Assembly: GCA_032718475.1 (NCBI GenBank)
Contig: JAUCBJ010006247.1
Location: forward strand, 23,945-87,944
Direction: 5' to 3'
Length of the DNA stretch: 64,000 nucleotides
Origin: Nemertoderma westbladi
Lineage: Eukaryota; Xenacoelomorpha; Nemertodermatida; Nemertodermatidae
The first letter of the stretch is position 1, and every line of letters starts with the position of its first letter. Under the pieces are notes generated by a model, which searched no databases, had not been told where the DNA came from, and saw only the letters and a program-made list of their open reading frames with translations. Positions 1-11,022 of the stretch are shown piece by piece. Made by a program: the position numbers and the translations under genes.

Positions 1-554
1 TGACTCCAAGGCTGTTAAAATTTTGGAATGATCTGCCATTTGACCAGCCGTGGTTTGCAAAGTTAATTTAATCATATTTAGATCCCTTTCTGTTGTTGTT
101 TTAAAGGTTTCAAACTCAGACTGTCGATGAAGCATCTTCTCTTCAGCTTCCATAAGTTCCTTCGTAAGATGATCAACCAACAATCTCAGTTGGTTTATCT
201 CACCACTCATTAACTCCCGTAACTTACCCTCCACTACTAATTGCTCTTCGCTCCCCTTAAGATATCGAGTTAGTTTAGTTACCATTGATAACAAACTGGC
301 CGTGCAGTTAGATAGATTAGTGTTGGGTTTATCGGAACTAGTCTGTATGACGCCGTCCTGGCTAGGTGTGTCCGTTCTCCTTCTAGTCACCTGTTCATAC
401 GCCGTCACCTCACTCTCCAGTTCACGTATAGCTCTCTTAAAGTCTTCCATTGTCTGCAGAGAGGCCGATTGACCTGGTCTGGCAACTGAAGCTGGTCGGC
501 TCTCATTAATTTCGTGCGGTTGGTTGCTATGGTCCCCAGACACGTGGGTAACAT
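1..554 (-). CDS. SPICE1: SPICE1 homologue, exon 3 (internal, runs off the left edge)
   Basis: The minus strand reads open from an acceptor (TTTTACAG, just above 554) to the window edge. The frame contains MEDFKRAIRELESEVTAYEQ, then SLLSMVTKLTRYLKGSEEQL, then a glutamate-rich coiled-coil stretch. As I recall it, vertebrate SPICE1 has the same order: LKHMIHEVEHEMEEYE, then a [20 protein letters not shown]-type block, then a long coiled coil. SPICE1 localises to centrioles and spindle microtubules and is needed for centriole duplication, spindle assembly and chromosome congression. The first two bases complete a codon split after exon 2, so the phase agrees. The next exons lie outside the window. 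Family assignment is inferred from remembered motifs; a profile search would confirm it. Confidence 0.82.
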
Positions 555-1226
555 CTGTAAAAGTTACAACAATTAGTTGGCTTGGATTAATTAAATACAA
601 TATAATATAACCACTTGTAGTACAATGATAGTTGGCGCAAGGATGTCTTGTGGGTTTCGTATGATACTTTAATCCTAAACTTAACCCTAAATCATATTAC
701 CGAATACTACAAATCAAACCGAATAATTAAGTAGGTGAAGGATTACGTCACGTTGAATTTTCTAAAAACTACAAAACAAAGTGTTTTTTTTCATACGTAT
801 GGTGTATTATTTTTTTAGACCCTTTCTGGAATGTAATGATAATGACTGAATGTTCTTTCATATTCATACCATGTAGAAATGCGCCCAAACCAAAGGATAT
901 TGTAAAAAAACTACAAAACAAAATAAAAACAAGTTTAAATAAATAAATTCCAAACCCTAGCTATTTCCATCACCGGAACTGACGAATTTGATGATATAGT
1001 TAATGATTAGAGTTCATTATTTGAGATAATTATTGGTAAGCATAAGCAAAGCATCACTGTGAAGTCACAAATACAAGACACACTCCGTACGTTATGAAAG
1101 CCCCTAGATAAAAACGTATGTGACTAAATGGATATTTCAATTAAATAATAACTCCAGACTTTCATCGCATTTGTTCAATAAATCATAGTGATATTCCCCC
1201 TCACCTCACCCAGGTAGGTTACCAAC
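555..1226 (-). other. SPICE1 homologue intron 2
   Basis: This AT-rich intron of about 670 bp lies between coding exons 2 and 3. The minus-strand donor reads AAG|GTTGGT and the acceptor TTTTACAG. I see no repeat, RNA gene or open frame of note in it. Confidence 0.7.
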
Positions 1227-1578
1227 CTTGAGTACCGCAGTTCCTTACAGTTGAACCGGAATTCCCTTTAAACCTTCCCAACACTCGCAACGATCCCGTT
1301 GGCAAGGCTTCCAGCAAGTGATCCAAAACCTCGTTGGAATTAAGAACATTATTATCCGGGATGGAGGCTTCTTCTGTGACGAACTGTTTGAACCTATTAA
1401 TATCCAGTCTATCCTCGAACTCCACACAGCCTTCCTGCTCACCCGGCTCTTCCTCTACCTCTGGTGATCTGGACTGGCCGCGGTTTCTGGACTCGCCGGT
1501 TGGCTGATTGTTTGAAGTCGGTGCTTTGGTTACATGCGGCGAACCTTCGTAAAAAGCACCGTAATTTCCGAATATAGC
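1227..1578 (-). CDS. SPICE1: SPICE1 homologue, exon 2
   Basis: The minus-strand exon follows the acceptor AAATTTAG and begins AIFGNYGAFYEGSPHVTKAP. It continues through a Ser/Arg/Glu-rich linker into EFEDRLDINRFKQFVTEE. In the vertebrate protein the corresponding stretch is KELFPRRRTGFPNVTVAP followed by an acidic linker and DRFLHQLTEE, so both order and local motifs fit. Placing the donor at AAG|GTTGGT gives 352 nt (phase 1), which joins in frame to exon 3 as a GAT codon. Reading on past that donor soon meets a TAA stop, which supports splicing there. A GTAACC donor 3 nt away would break the phase with exon 3. No separate domain is recognisable beyond the low-complexity linker. Confidence 0.8.
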
Positions 1579-1860
1579 CTAAATTTCAATAACAACATCA
1601 ATTGGAAGCTCTAACGAGCTAACAAGGAATTGACTTAGAACTACCTTATTTCCTTAAATTATTATCATTTTTTATTTACCGCTGAAATTTAAATTAAGAT
1701 CGCAACGGATTTTAGAGAATTTAAACTCACCAATAATTAGGCTAATTAAAGTTGATTTAAATATAACAAATCTATTCCTGCAGTTTGTTAATAATAATAA
1801 TAATAAATATCATAGTGACATTGAAAGATATTTTCAATCAGGCGCCCGTTTGTTGGGTTA

Positions 1861-4755
1861 TATTGAAAAATATCGAGACATGAAAAATATCGAGACATGA
1901 AAAATATCGAGAGTAAAAATATTGAGAGTAAAAATATCGAGCGTAAAAATATTGAGAGTAAAAATAACGAGTGTTGAAAAATATCGAGTGTTGAAAAATA
2001 TTGAGTGTTGAAAAATATCGAGAGTAAACATATCGAGAGTAAAAATATCGAGAGTAAAAATAACGAGTGTTGAAAAATATCGAGAGTAAAAATATCGAGT
2101 GCTGAAAAATATCGAGAGTAAAAATATCGAGAGTAAAAATATCGAGAGTAAAAATAACGAGTGTTGAAAAATATCGAGATAAAAATATCGAGTGTTGAAA
2201 AATATCGAGTGTTGAAAAAAAACGATAATATCGAGAGGTCAAAAAATATCGAGAGTAAAAATATCGAGTGCTGAAAAATATCGAGAGTAAAAATATTGAG
2301 AGTAAAAATATCGAGCGTAAAAATATTGAGAGTAAAAATAACAAGTGTTGAAAAATATCGAGTGTTGAAAAATATTGAGTGTTGAAAAATATCGAGAGTA
2401 AACATATCGAGAGTAAAAATATCGAGAGTAAAAATAACGAGTGTTGAAAAATATCGAGAGTAAAAATATCGAGTGCTGAAAAATATCGAGAGTAAAAATA
2501 TCGAGAGTAAAAATATCGAGAGTAAAAATAACGAGTGTTGAAAAATATCGAGATAAAAATATCGAGTGTTGAAAAATATCGAGTGTTGAAAAATATCGAG
2601 AGTAAAAATATCGATAGTAAAAATATCGAGAGTAAAAATATTGAGAGTACAAATATCGAGAGTAAAAATATTGAGAGTAAAAATAACGAGTGTTGAAAAA
2701 TATCGAGAGAAAAATATCGAGAGTAAAAATATCGAGAGTAAAAATATCGAGAGTAAAAATAACGAGTGTTGAAAAATATCGAGAGAAAAATATCGAGTGT
2801 TGAAAAATATCGAGTGTTGAAAAATATCGAGTGTTGAAAAATATCGAGAGTAAAAATATTGAGAGTAAAAATATCGAGAGTAAAAATAACGAGTGTTGAA
2901 AAATATCGAGAGAAAAATATCGAGTGTTGAAAAATATCGAGTGCTGAAAAATATCGAGAGTAAAAAAATCGCGTCTTGAAAAATATCGAGAGTAAAAATT
3001 TCGAGAGTAAAAATATCGAGAGTAAAAATAACGAGTGTTGAAAAATATCGAGATAAAAATATCGAGTGTTGAAAAATATCGAGTGTTGAAAAATATCGAG
3101 AGTAAAAATATCGAGAGTAAAAATATCGAGAGTAAAAATATTGAGAGTACAAATATCGAGAGTAAAAATATTGAGAGTAAAAATAACGAGTGTTGAAAAA
3201 TATCGAGAGAAAAATATCGAGAGTAAAAATATCGAGAGTAAAAATATCGAGAGTAAAAATAACGAGTGTTGAAAAATATCGAGAGAAAAATATCGAGTGT
3301 TGAAAAATATCGAGTGTTGAAAAATATCGAGTGTTGAAAAATATCGAGAGTAAAAATATTGAGAGTAAAAATATCGAGAGTAAAAATAACGAGTGTTGAA
3401 AAATATCGAGAGAAAAATATCGAGTGTTGAAAAATATCGAGTGCTGAAAAATATCGAGAGTAAAAAAATCGCGTCTTAAAAAATATCGAGAGTAAAAATA
3501 TCGAATGTTGAAAAATATCGAGAGTAAAAATATCGAGTCTTGAAAAATATCGAGAGTAAAAATATCGAGTCTTGAAAAATATCGAGAGTAAAAATATCGA
3601 GAGTAAAAATATCGAGAGTAAAAATAACGAGTGCTGAAAAATATCGAGAGAAAAATATCGAGTGTTGAAAAATATCGAGAGTAAAAATATTGAGTGTTGA
3701 AAAATATCGAGTGTTGAAAAATATCGAGAGTAAAAATATCGAGAGTACAAATAACGAGTGTTGAAAAATATCGAGAGAAAAATATCGAGTGTTGAAAAAT
3801 ATCGAGTGCTGAAAAATATCGAGAGTAAAAACATCGAGTCTTGAAAAATATCGAGAGTAAAAATATCGAGTGTTGTAAAATATCGAGAGTAAAAATATCG
3901 AGTGTTGAAAAATATCGAGTACTGAAAAATATCGAGAGTAAAAATATTGAGTGTTGAAAAATATCGAGAGAAATATCGAGTGTTGAAAAATATCGAGAGT
4001 AAAAATATCGAGAGTAAAAATATCGAGAGTAAAAATATCGAGAGTAAAAATAACGAGTGTTGAAAAATATCGAGTGCTGAAAAATATCGAGAGTAAAAAA
4101 ATCGAGTCTTGAAAAATATCGAGAGTAAAAATATCGAGTGTTGAAAAATATCGAGAGTAAAAATATCGAGTCTTGAAAAATATCGAGAGTAAAAATATCG
4201 AGAGTAAAAATAACGAGTGTTGAAAAATATCGAGAGAAAAATATCGAGTGTTGAAAAATATCGAGTGCTGAAAAATATCGAGAGTAAAAATGTTGAGTGT
4301 TGAAAAATATCGAGAGTAAAAATATTGAGTGTTGAAAAATATCGAGAGAAAAATATCGAGTGTTGAAAAATATCGAGTGTTGAAAAATATCGAGAGTAAA
4401 AATATCGAGAGTAAAAATATCGAGAGTAAAAATATCGAGAGTAAAAATATCGAGAGTAAAAATATCGAGAGTAAAAATAACGAGTGTTGAAAAATATCGA
4501 GAGTAAAAATATCGAGAGTATAAATATCGAGAGTAAAAATATCGAGTGCTGAAAAATATCGAGAGTAAAAATATCGAGAGTAAAAATATCGAGAGTAAAA
4601 ATATCGAGAGTAAAAATATCGAGAGTAAAAATATCGAGATTAAAAATATCGAGAGTAAAAATAACGAGTGTTGAAAAATATCGAGAGAAAAATATCGAAT
4701 GTTGAAAAATATCGAGTGCTGAAAAATATCGAGAGTAAAAATATCGAGTCTTGAA
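1861..4755. repeat. 15/17-bp tandem array, left arm
   Basis: About 2.9 kb is built from two interleaved units: AAAAATATCGAGAGT (15 bp) and TTGAAAAATATCGAGTG (17 bp), with AACGAG, ATTGAG and GCGTCTT variants. Larger blocks recur: a rare AAAAAAATCGCGTCTT variant appears near 2964 and again near 3464, indicating higher-order duplication with a period of about 500 bp. The minus strand is open in long stretches (up to about 530 codons) only because the units lack stops; the translation is a monotonous SRYF/STLDIF repeat. It lies inside a SPICE1 intron and is not a gene. Confidence 0.95.
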
Positions 4756-4798
4756 CTAGCTAGTATAATAAATCTGGTAAATGGGTACCCAAGGCGTA

Positions 4799-6373
4799 TT
4801 AACCCTATTAAACCCGGGGGGGGGTCAATATGACCCCCCCCCCGTGGTTTTTTTATTATAATTCTGAAACAAACGCAGTTGGAAATCTGAAATTTTATGA
4901 CTTTTCCTAAAAATCTATTGTCTTCCTAGTAGTGAAAACCGTTTTCAAAAATATTGGGTACTTTTCGAGTTATAGCACCATTTTTTAACCCTACTTTTGG
5001 CACTTTTTTTTGAGACGTTTTTTGAAAATTACATTTCATTAAATATGAATTGTAACATCTCTAATTTTGATTTACACCGGTTTTTTGGTGTTAGAAATTT
5101 GATGGAATTCATATCAATTGATTTAGAAATTTCAAACTTGTATTTTTCGGCGGGTACCAAATTTTGGTGCCAGCACCAAATTTTGAAATAAGTCAATTTT
5201 GTAAATTGAACGTTTGAAACTTATTTTTTACGCAATTGGGGTTTTTTGGGTTTCTGGATTCGATGAAATATATACGAGTTGCACCAAGCGTATCAAACTT
5301 GCATTTTTCGGTGCTGTGTGCAAATTTTGGTGCTAGCACGAAATTTTGAAAATCCATTCAATAGATAAAATTGCTTGTGACAATTTATTTCTTGCGTTTT
5401 AGAGGTTTATGGCTGTTCTGAATTCAATGGAAAATATAATTATCGAACTAGACATCTCAAACTTGTATTTTTCGGATGTGGGTGCAAAATGTGGTGCTAG
5501 CACCAAATTTTGAAAACCATCAAATATATCAATTGATTGTGTCACCTTGTTTCTTGCGTTATACGGGTTTGTGATGGTTCTGAATTCAATGGAATCAGTA
5601 AAAATTTCATAAGAGTTCTCAAACTTGTATTTTTCGCCGGTGGGTGAAAATAGTTGTGCCAGCACCAAATTTTGGAAAATATGCAAATTGATAAGTAGAT
5701 AGTATCACCTTGTTTCTTGCGTTATACGGGTTTATGAGGGTCCTGAATCCGATGGAATCAATAAAAACAGCACTGGACATCGCAAACTTGTACTTTTTGG
5801 TGATGGGTACGAAATTTGGTGCTAGCAAAATTTGCAAAATTACGCCGAAAAATACAAGTAGCAATGATCTGGCATATTAGAAATGTATTCCATTAGAATC
5901 GGCGCCCTCGAAAACCTGAAAATGTGAATTTATAGCATCGTATAAGTGAATTAAAAATTTTGTGTTCTAACTGAAAAGTGCTGGTTACTTGTTTTTTTCA
6001 TTTTTTTCCTACGCAGAGAGGACCCTACAGCCATTTATAGTAATCATATCATTTTTTAATATTTTCCAATGTATTTTGCACCCCAGAAAACCTGTATTGA
6101 AAAATAATTAGCCGAAAATGTAACTTTCAAATTTGGTGAAAATTGTGCACTACTTGTAATTTTGGTGCTGCAATATAACCACCCCAGTACATTTTTTCGA
6201 AATTTTTTTTTTTCGGTCGGATCCAGACAAGTGATACCTACGTACAAACAAAAAATCAGACGTTTTCGTAAATATTTGTAGATTTTAGAGGGGGGGGGGG
6301 GGGGGGGGGGGGTCAATATGACCCCCTCCCGGTATTTGTACAACATTTTATAGCCCGGTACTAATAGGGTTAA
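4799..6373. mobile_element. TTAA-bounded foldback element 1 (piggyBac-like MITE)
   Basis: Both ends read inward as TTAACCCTATTA, so TTAA is the likely target duplication, as in piggyBac superfamily elements whose ends begin CCC. A palindromic block of G-run, TCAATATGA and C-run follows at the left (about 4815-4843), and its counterpart is at about 6290-6327 with a 23-base G run. The 1.6-kb interior holds four or five diverged copies of a module of roughly 115-230 bp. Each module contains AAACTTGTATTTTTCGG and GGTGCTAGCACCAAATTTTG. No transposase is present, so it is non-autonomous. The superfamily is inferred from the TTAA and terminal CCC alone. Confidence 0.75.
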
Positions 6374-6470
6374 TGCCATTTATTTGCACTTGTACTGTTG
6401 TAACCCATGCACTGCAATATAGTCCCATAATTCTAAATAAAATGCTCACCCAAAATGTAATATTTTTTTT

Positions 6471-7246
6471 TACTCTCGATATTTTTCAGCACTCGATATT
6501 TTTACTCCCGATATTTTTACTCTCGATATTTTTCAACACTCGTTATTTTCACTCTCGATATTTTACAACACTCGTTATTTTTACTCTCGATATTTTTCAA
6601 CACTCGATATTTTTCAACACTCGATATTTTTCAACACTCGATATTTTTCAACACTCGATATTTTTCAACACTCGATATTTTTCAACACTCGATATTTTTC
6701 AACACTCGTTATTTTTACTCTCGATATTTTTCAACACTCGATATTTTTACTCTCGATATTTTTACTCTCGATATTTTTCAGCACTCGATATTTTTACTCT
6801 CGATATTTTTCAACACTCGATACTTTTACTCTCGATATTTTTACTCTCGATAATTTTCAACACTCGATATTTTTCAACACTCTTTATTTTTACTCTCGAT
6901 ATTTTTACTCTCGATATTTTTACTCTCGATATTTTTACTCTCGATATTTTTCAACACTCGATATTTTTTAACACTCATTATTTTTACTCTCGATATTTTT
7001 CAACACTCGATATTTTTACTCTCGATATTTTTCAACACTCGATATTTTTCACCAATTTTTACTCTCGATATTTTTACTCTCGATATTTTTACTCTCGATA
7101 TTTTTCAACACTCGATATTTTTACTCTCGATATTGTTACTCTCGATATTTATTAATCACGTTAATTTTCAACACTCGTTATTTTTACTCTCGATATTTTT
7201 ACTCTCGTTATTTTTACTCTCGATATTTTTCAAGTCTCGATATTTT
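6471..7246. repeat. 15/17-bp tandem array, right arm, inverted
   Basis: About 0.78 kb of ACTCTCGATATTTTT and CAACACTCGATATTTTT units, the exact reverse complement of the units at 1861-4755. Together the two arrays form a giant inverted repeat around a short spacer (about 145 bp before the TTAA element inserted). The plus-strand frame of about 260 codons over it is an artefact of the repeat. Confidence 0.95.
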
Positions 7247-7552
7247 CACCATTACCGTTTGTTGCTAATTCTCACAAAGGAAGCAATTTTACTGATTTGT
7301 AAGTACCAAAGAGACAGGGAGGTGGTAAAAGTACTAAGGTACCGGTAGTCAAATGCTGTGATTGTCGACTTCCGTTTATGGTCAATTTTTTGCTCAAAAG
7401 AATCTGACGCCTATCTTTTACTGAAACCGATGTAACTATTTCATCACACCGTCAGACCGTTGCCTCAAGTAGTATGAAGTATGAGTTGTACCAGATGCCA
7501 GCAAATAACGTTAAAGATGGCGATGGGAAAAGCAGTAAATGAGTAAACTTAC

Positions 7553-7918
7553 TTGAGAGGTTGCCAATGCATTATCGGTCTGTTTAATAGCATCATCGAA
7601 TAAAAAGTTCTCACTAAAAACTTGTTTCAATAAATTCGACTTTTCCTGTTCGAGTTGAGTCAACGATTGTCGGTCTTTCCTTCCGGTGCGGGTACGGAAC
7701 TTCTTCTCGAGCAATTCCGATCGAGCTTTATCGAGATTGGATGAACGCGTGGATGTGTGTCGGCGTTCCAACTCCCTCGGGGTCGCCTGGTAGGATTCCA
7801 CGTTGCTAGATGAGTCATCCCACGGGGGTTTATCGCCTCTAACTGATCGCCTATTTGTTGACTTCTTGTTTAGAACGTGGACTGCTTGAGGTAGTAGATT
7901 CGATTTTGGTAGCGGCAT
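7553..7918 (-). CDS. SPICE1: SPICE1 homologue, first coding exon (N-terminus)
   Basis: The start ATG is at 7918 (MPLPKSNLL); a GTG-initiated extension upstream was not used. The basic N-terminus is followed by WDDSSSNVESYQATPRELER and then a charged helical region, ending DAIKQTDNALATSQ at a GTAAGT donor. Vertebrate SPICE1 has [20 protein letters not shown] followed by an Arg/Lys/Glu-rich helix and DVLEKSDHLIAAAKEL. This is a strong collinear match that identifies the gene. The 122 codons end in phase 0 and join AIFGNYG of exon 2. The 5' untranslated region and promoter presumably lie between 7919 and about 8000, because a transposon begins at 8001. No TATA box is evident there. Confidence 0.85.
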
Positions 7919-8000
7919 ACTGCTGTACTGCACTACTGCTGTACCGGTTCTTCAATCTGACAGTGCAGTAGACCTTCAAAGCCAAAAATCAGTGACCAGG

Positions 8001-10430
8001 GGCGGTATTCATAATGTGACTAACTATGAACTTAGTCCTAGTCACAGCAAGTTAGTAAGTGCTTGTACTACTAATTCGGTATTCAGAGAAGTTGGTGCTA
8101 CTTATTACTAACGTATTTCAGTATTTAGTACTAGTTCAGTTGTTGCTAAACTCGTATTCATAGAATTTAGTCTTACTTAAGTTAGTATTATTAGCTGTAA
8201 CTTAAATTTCTAGTCACATAAAGATGTGACTAAGTTGGTAAGAACGCTTACTTATTCTATGTTGGCCTTCATACATACAGTATGGTTATTCTGTTAATGA
8301 CGACTCCGGCCACATTATACTCTCTCTTGTTTTTCTAGCATTTTGTGTTCATTGCAAATGTGTTGTTGCAGAGAAACTGTCAAATGTAACGACATAAAGC
8401 TTGTTGTTTTTTAAACATATATCCGACTAGATTTTCCAAATTTCAGCTTACATTCTTGAATGGTGAGATTGATCCCGAACGGTCCGCGTCCGTTGAAAAA
8501 TGTGTTTCGCTAAAGAATTCTACCATTCGCGAACTTTCGCAAGATGAAAAAGCTGTTGCGTTCCTACTTCATTATTTTCCTCTCTATTACCGAACAGCCG
8601 AATGTTAATAATTGTATTCGATAATGGTAGCGAATTGAATTATCGACTTACTAAAAATAATAATTTTTCACTAAAATTTTAACAGGAAATCACTAAAATA
8701 TATGTGCCACATTATCCTAACCTAAATAATGAAGGGATTATATTTTACAACAGGCCATAACAGATTTTATTCTTAAATTGTTACCTTTTCGCTCGAATAT
8801 ACCCCCAAATCGGGAGAAACTTTTTTTCCTTAGGGAAAAAAAGTAACCCATAGGATTGCATTGATTTTACTTTTTTTCACGGCGAAAAAAGTAAATTAAA
8901 ATATTTTTGGTGGAATATATTAAAGACGTAATCGATGATATTCGACGTAGAAAAGGTTTGCAAGTAATTTGAGCAAAATCCATTCACACACTCGAAAGTA
9001 ATTGCAACTTTAGTGTCTGCAAGGCGAACTCCAAAACGGAACTCAATATCCAATATTGGTTTATGTTGTTAAGCGGCTCTCTAGTTACGTAATAAATATC
9101 CGAGAACACTAAATTATTGTAACATTGAGTAAGGCAACATCAGGAGTTGAAGAGTACAATAATATGAATCGTAGGAACTATGGAAGCAATATAGTAAAAT
9201 ACTACAGTTCAATTTATTTTGTAACACTACTGTGTAGTATATCGCTATGTTTTATTAAAGAATTGAGCAACAAAAAAGAACAAATTTAAGAATAAAATTA
9301 CGTATTACATGAGAAAAGAAACGTAGAGCATTTTTTTTTCAATATTATTAATAATTAATAATAATGGCCCGTATGCATAAAACAGTCCTAAATTTACGTC
9401 CGTCGATTCATCTAAATAAATCGTAAGTTGGATTACGACTATCGTAGCCACGATTCTCGTACATTGGTTTGCATAAAACTGTTTACGATTAATCGCGCTT
9501 CCGATTACCGTAATTTAGTTCCGATGCTATTTTTACGATACTATTTTAGAGTGTTGCTGGGCAACTCTGTAAACAATACTGCGAAAATCTTAGATTCCTA
9601 TCATCTTCCTTATTATTACAATATAATTCACTACTGTTGTATTGTTTTATAGGTAGCCTTAGCAACAGTATCCTATACTACCTTTTAGCCAATAAAAATT
9701 GAGTTGAATGTAAACTGGGGCAGATCGTAACTTTAATACTCTATAGAGAGCACCCTTAAATTTACGATTGAAATGAATCGTAAGTTTACAATCAAAGAGG
9801 ATGACAATTTTTATGCATATCGATTTTGTTTACGATGGTCGTACAGTATATGCTGACATACGACAATCGGAGGATTACGACGGTCGTGTTTGTTTTATGC
9901 ATACGGGCCAATGTATAATAAATAATAACAACTAATAATGAAGAAAAGTTCTACTTTTTTCCCATGTAATATATAATTATATTTTTGATGATTCAAAAAT
10001 ATATTTTAGTTTATATAATTCAATTGAGTGGAGGAAATATATATTTGATAACGAAAAAAGTTTACTGGAAAACAGGAATTGTTTTAGTGACCAATAAAAT
10101 TAATGGGTTTAATGTAGGCTACCAATACAAGTAAAACAGTAAACATAGAGACATGCAGGGCATAGCTACCGTCCTTAAGTTAAAACTGGAAGCTTTTTGA
10201 TAAACATAAGTTAAAGTACCGGCACTGGTACTAATAGGCTAGAACTGAGTTTAGTAACAGTTTATGAATACTGAAATTTTTTAAGGGCTAGTTGAAACTA
10301 AGTTAAGTCAATGCGCTTACTAAAATCAGTTGTTTTTAGTAACAGATAGCTCTCACTAAACATAGTTGCAGCTCTTACTAAAAGCTGTCACTGAGTAGCT
10401 GTAACTAATACTATCTCTATGAATACCGCC
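8001..10430. mobile_element. 2.43-kb TIR element with CCAGG duplication
   Basis: The ends are inverted repeats beginning GGCGGTATTCATA. CCAGG flanks both sides (7996-8000 and 10431-10435) as a 5-bp target duplication. Subterminal regions at both ends are rich in short TTAGT/ACTAA words in opposite orientation (for example 8020-8260 and 10240-10410). No transposase frame is visible, so it appears non-autonomous. A second element is nested at 9366-9909. The superfamily was not determined. It sits just upstream of the SPICE1 start codon and so may have altered that promoter. Confidence 0.8.
9366..9909. mobile_element. Nested MITE with GGCCCGTATGCATAAAAC ends
   Basis: The termini are perfect 18-bp inverted repeats, and AAT on both sides is a probable 3-bp target duplication. 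The inner parts also match in inverted orientation: TTTACGAT/ATCGTAA words, and GATTACGAC near the left end against a GATTACGACGG near the right end. It lies wholly within the larger 8001-10430 element and is therefore younger. A 3-bp duplication recalls PIF/Harbinger-type elements, but that assignment is weak. Confidence 0.8.
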
Positions 10431-10435
10431 CCAGG

Positions 10436-11022
10436 AAAACACCCATAGCAAAAATTTTAGCATGGTTTTGTGCTTTCGTATTGCTAGATATATATTGACA
10501 GATATTCTCACATGTTAATAGATAGTTTTTGCGCGGAAGGTTCAAACTTCAAAGGCAATTATCTCGGATTGGTATTTTTTAATTTTCAAAATACATCTTC
10601 TCCGCCATTTTTCAACCAATTTGTAAGTTTTTGGTATCAATTGGAAGCTACTGTAGTAGTACTAGTAATAAAAATAAAATATAATAGCAATAATAAAATA
10701 CGAGCAGTTTTTTTTAGTTTTGCAACTGTTCATCTGTTATATCATTTTTTAAAAAACAATCCTTTTTAACGCTATTTTCCTTGAAAAGTATGAAACAAAA
10801 ATTATGTTCGAATTTTTTCACGTAATCGGCCATGCTGATTACAAAAATACAGCTTACAACTTCTGAAAATAAAGCATAAGAATAAGCATTTTAAATGAAC
10901 AATAATGTAAATTGTATCAAAATGTATCTTACACTTTTTTTCTACTTATTCGCTTTTTGGTGCAGTATGCAATTCAAAATGTTGACTTCCAAGCCCCCTG
11001 TACCCCCCCCCCCCCCCCCCCC
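10436..11022. other. Intergenic AT-rich stretch ending in a C20 run
   Basis: No gene is supported here; an 85-codon plus-strand frame at 10512 is AT-biased and looks like chance. The stretch ends with 20 consecutive C (11003-11022) directly against the TTAA of the next element. Confidence 0.6.

Larger units (their letters stand above)
1579..7552 (-). other. SPICE1 homologue intron 1, about 6 kb, filled by repeats
   Basis: The intron runs from a donor GTAAGT (minus strand, next to 7553) to the acceptor at 1579. It holds two opposed arrays of the same short repeat and a TTAA-bounded foldback element, listed separately. The remaining sequence, at 1579-1860, 6374-6470 and 7247-7552, is AT-rich and has no gene. 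It includes an (AAT)n tract near 1790. Confidence 0.75.

Noticed and set aside
1788-3834. Minus-strand open frames of 454 and 531 codons
   Set aside because: They are stop-free translations of the 15/17-bp array with monotonous SRYF/STLDIF content. A random-coil repeat of this kind inside a SPICE1 intron has no gene features.
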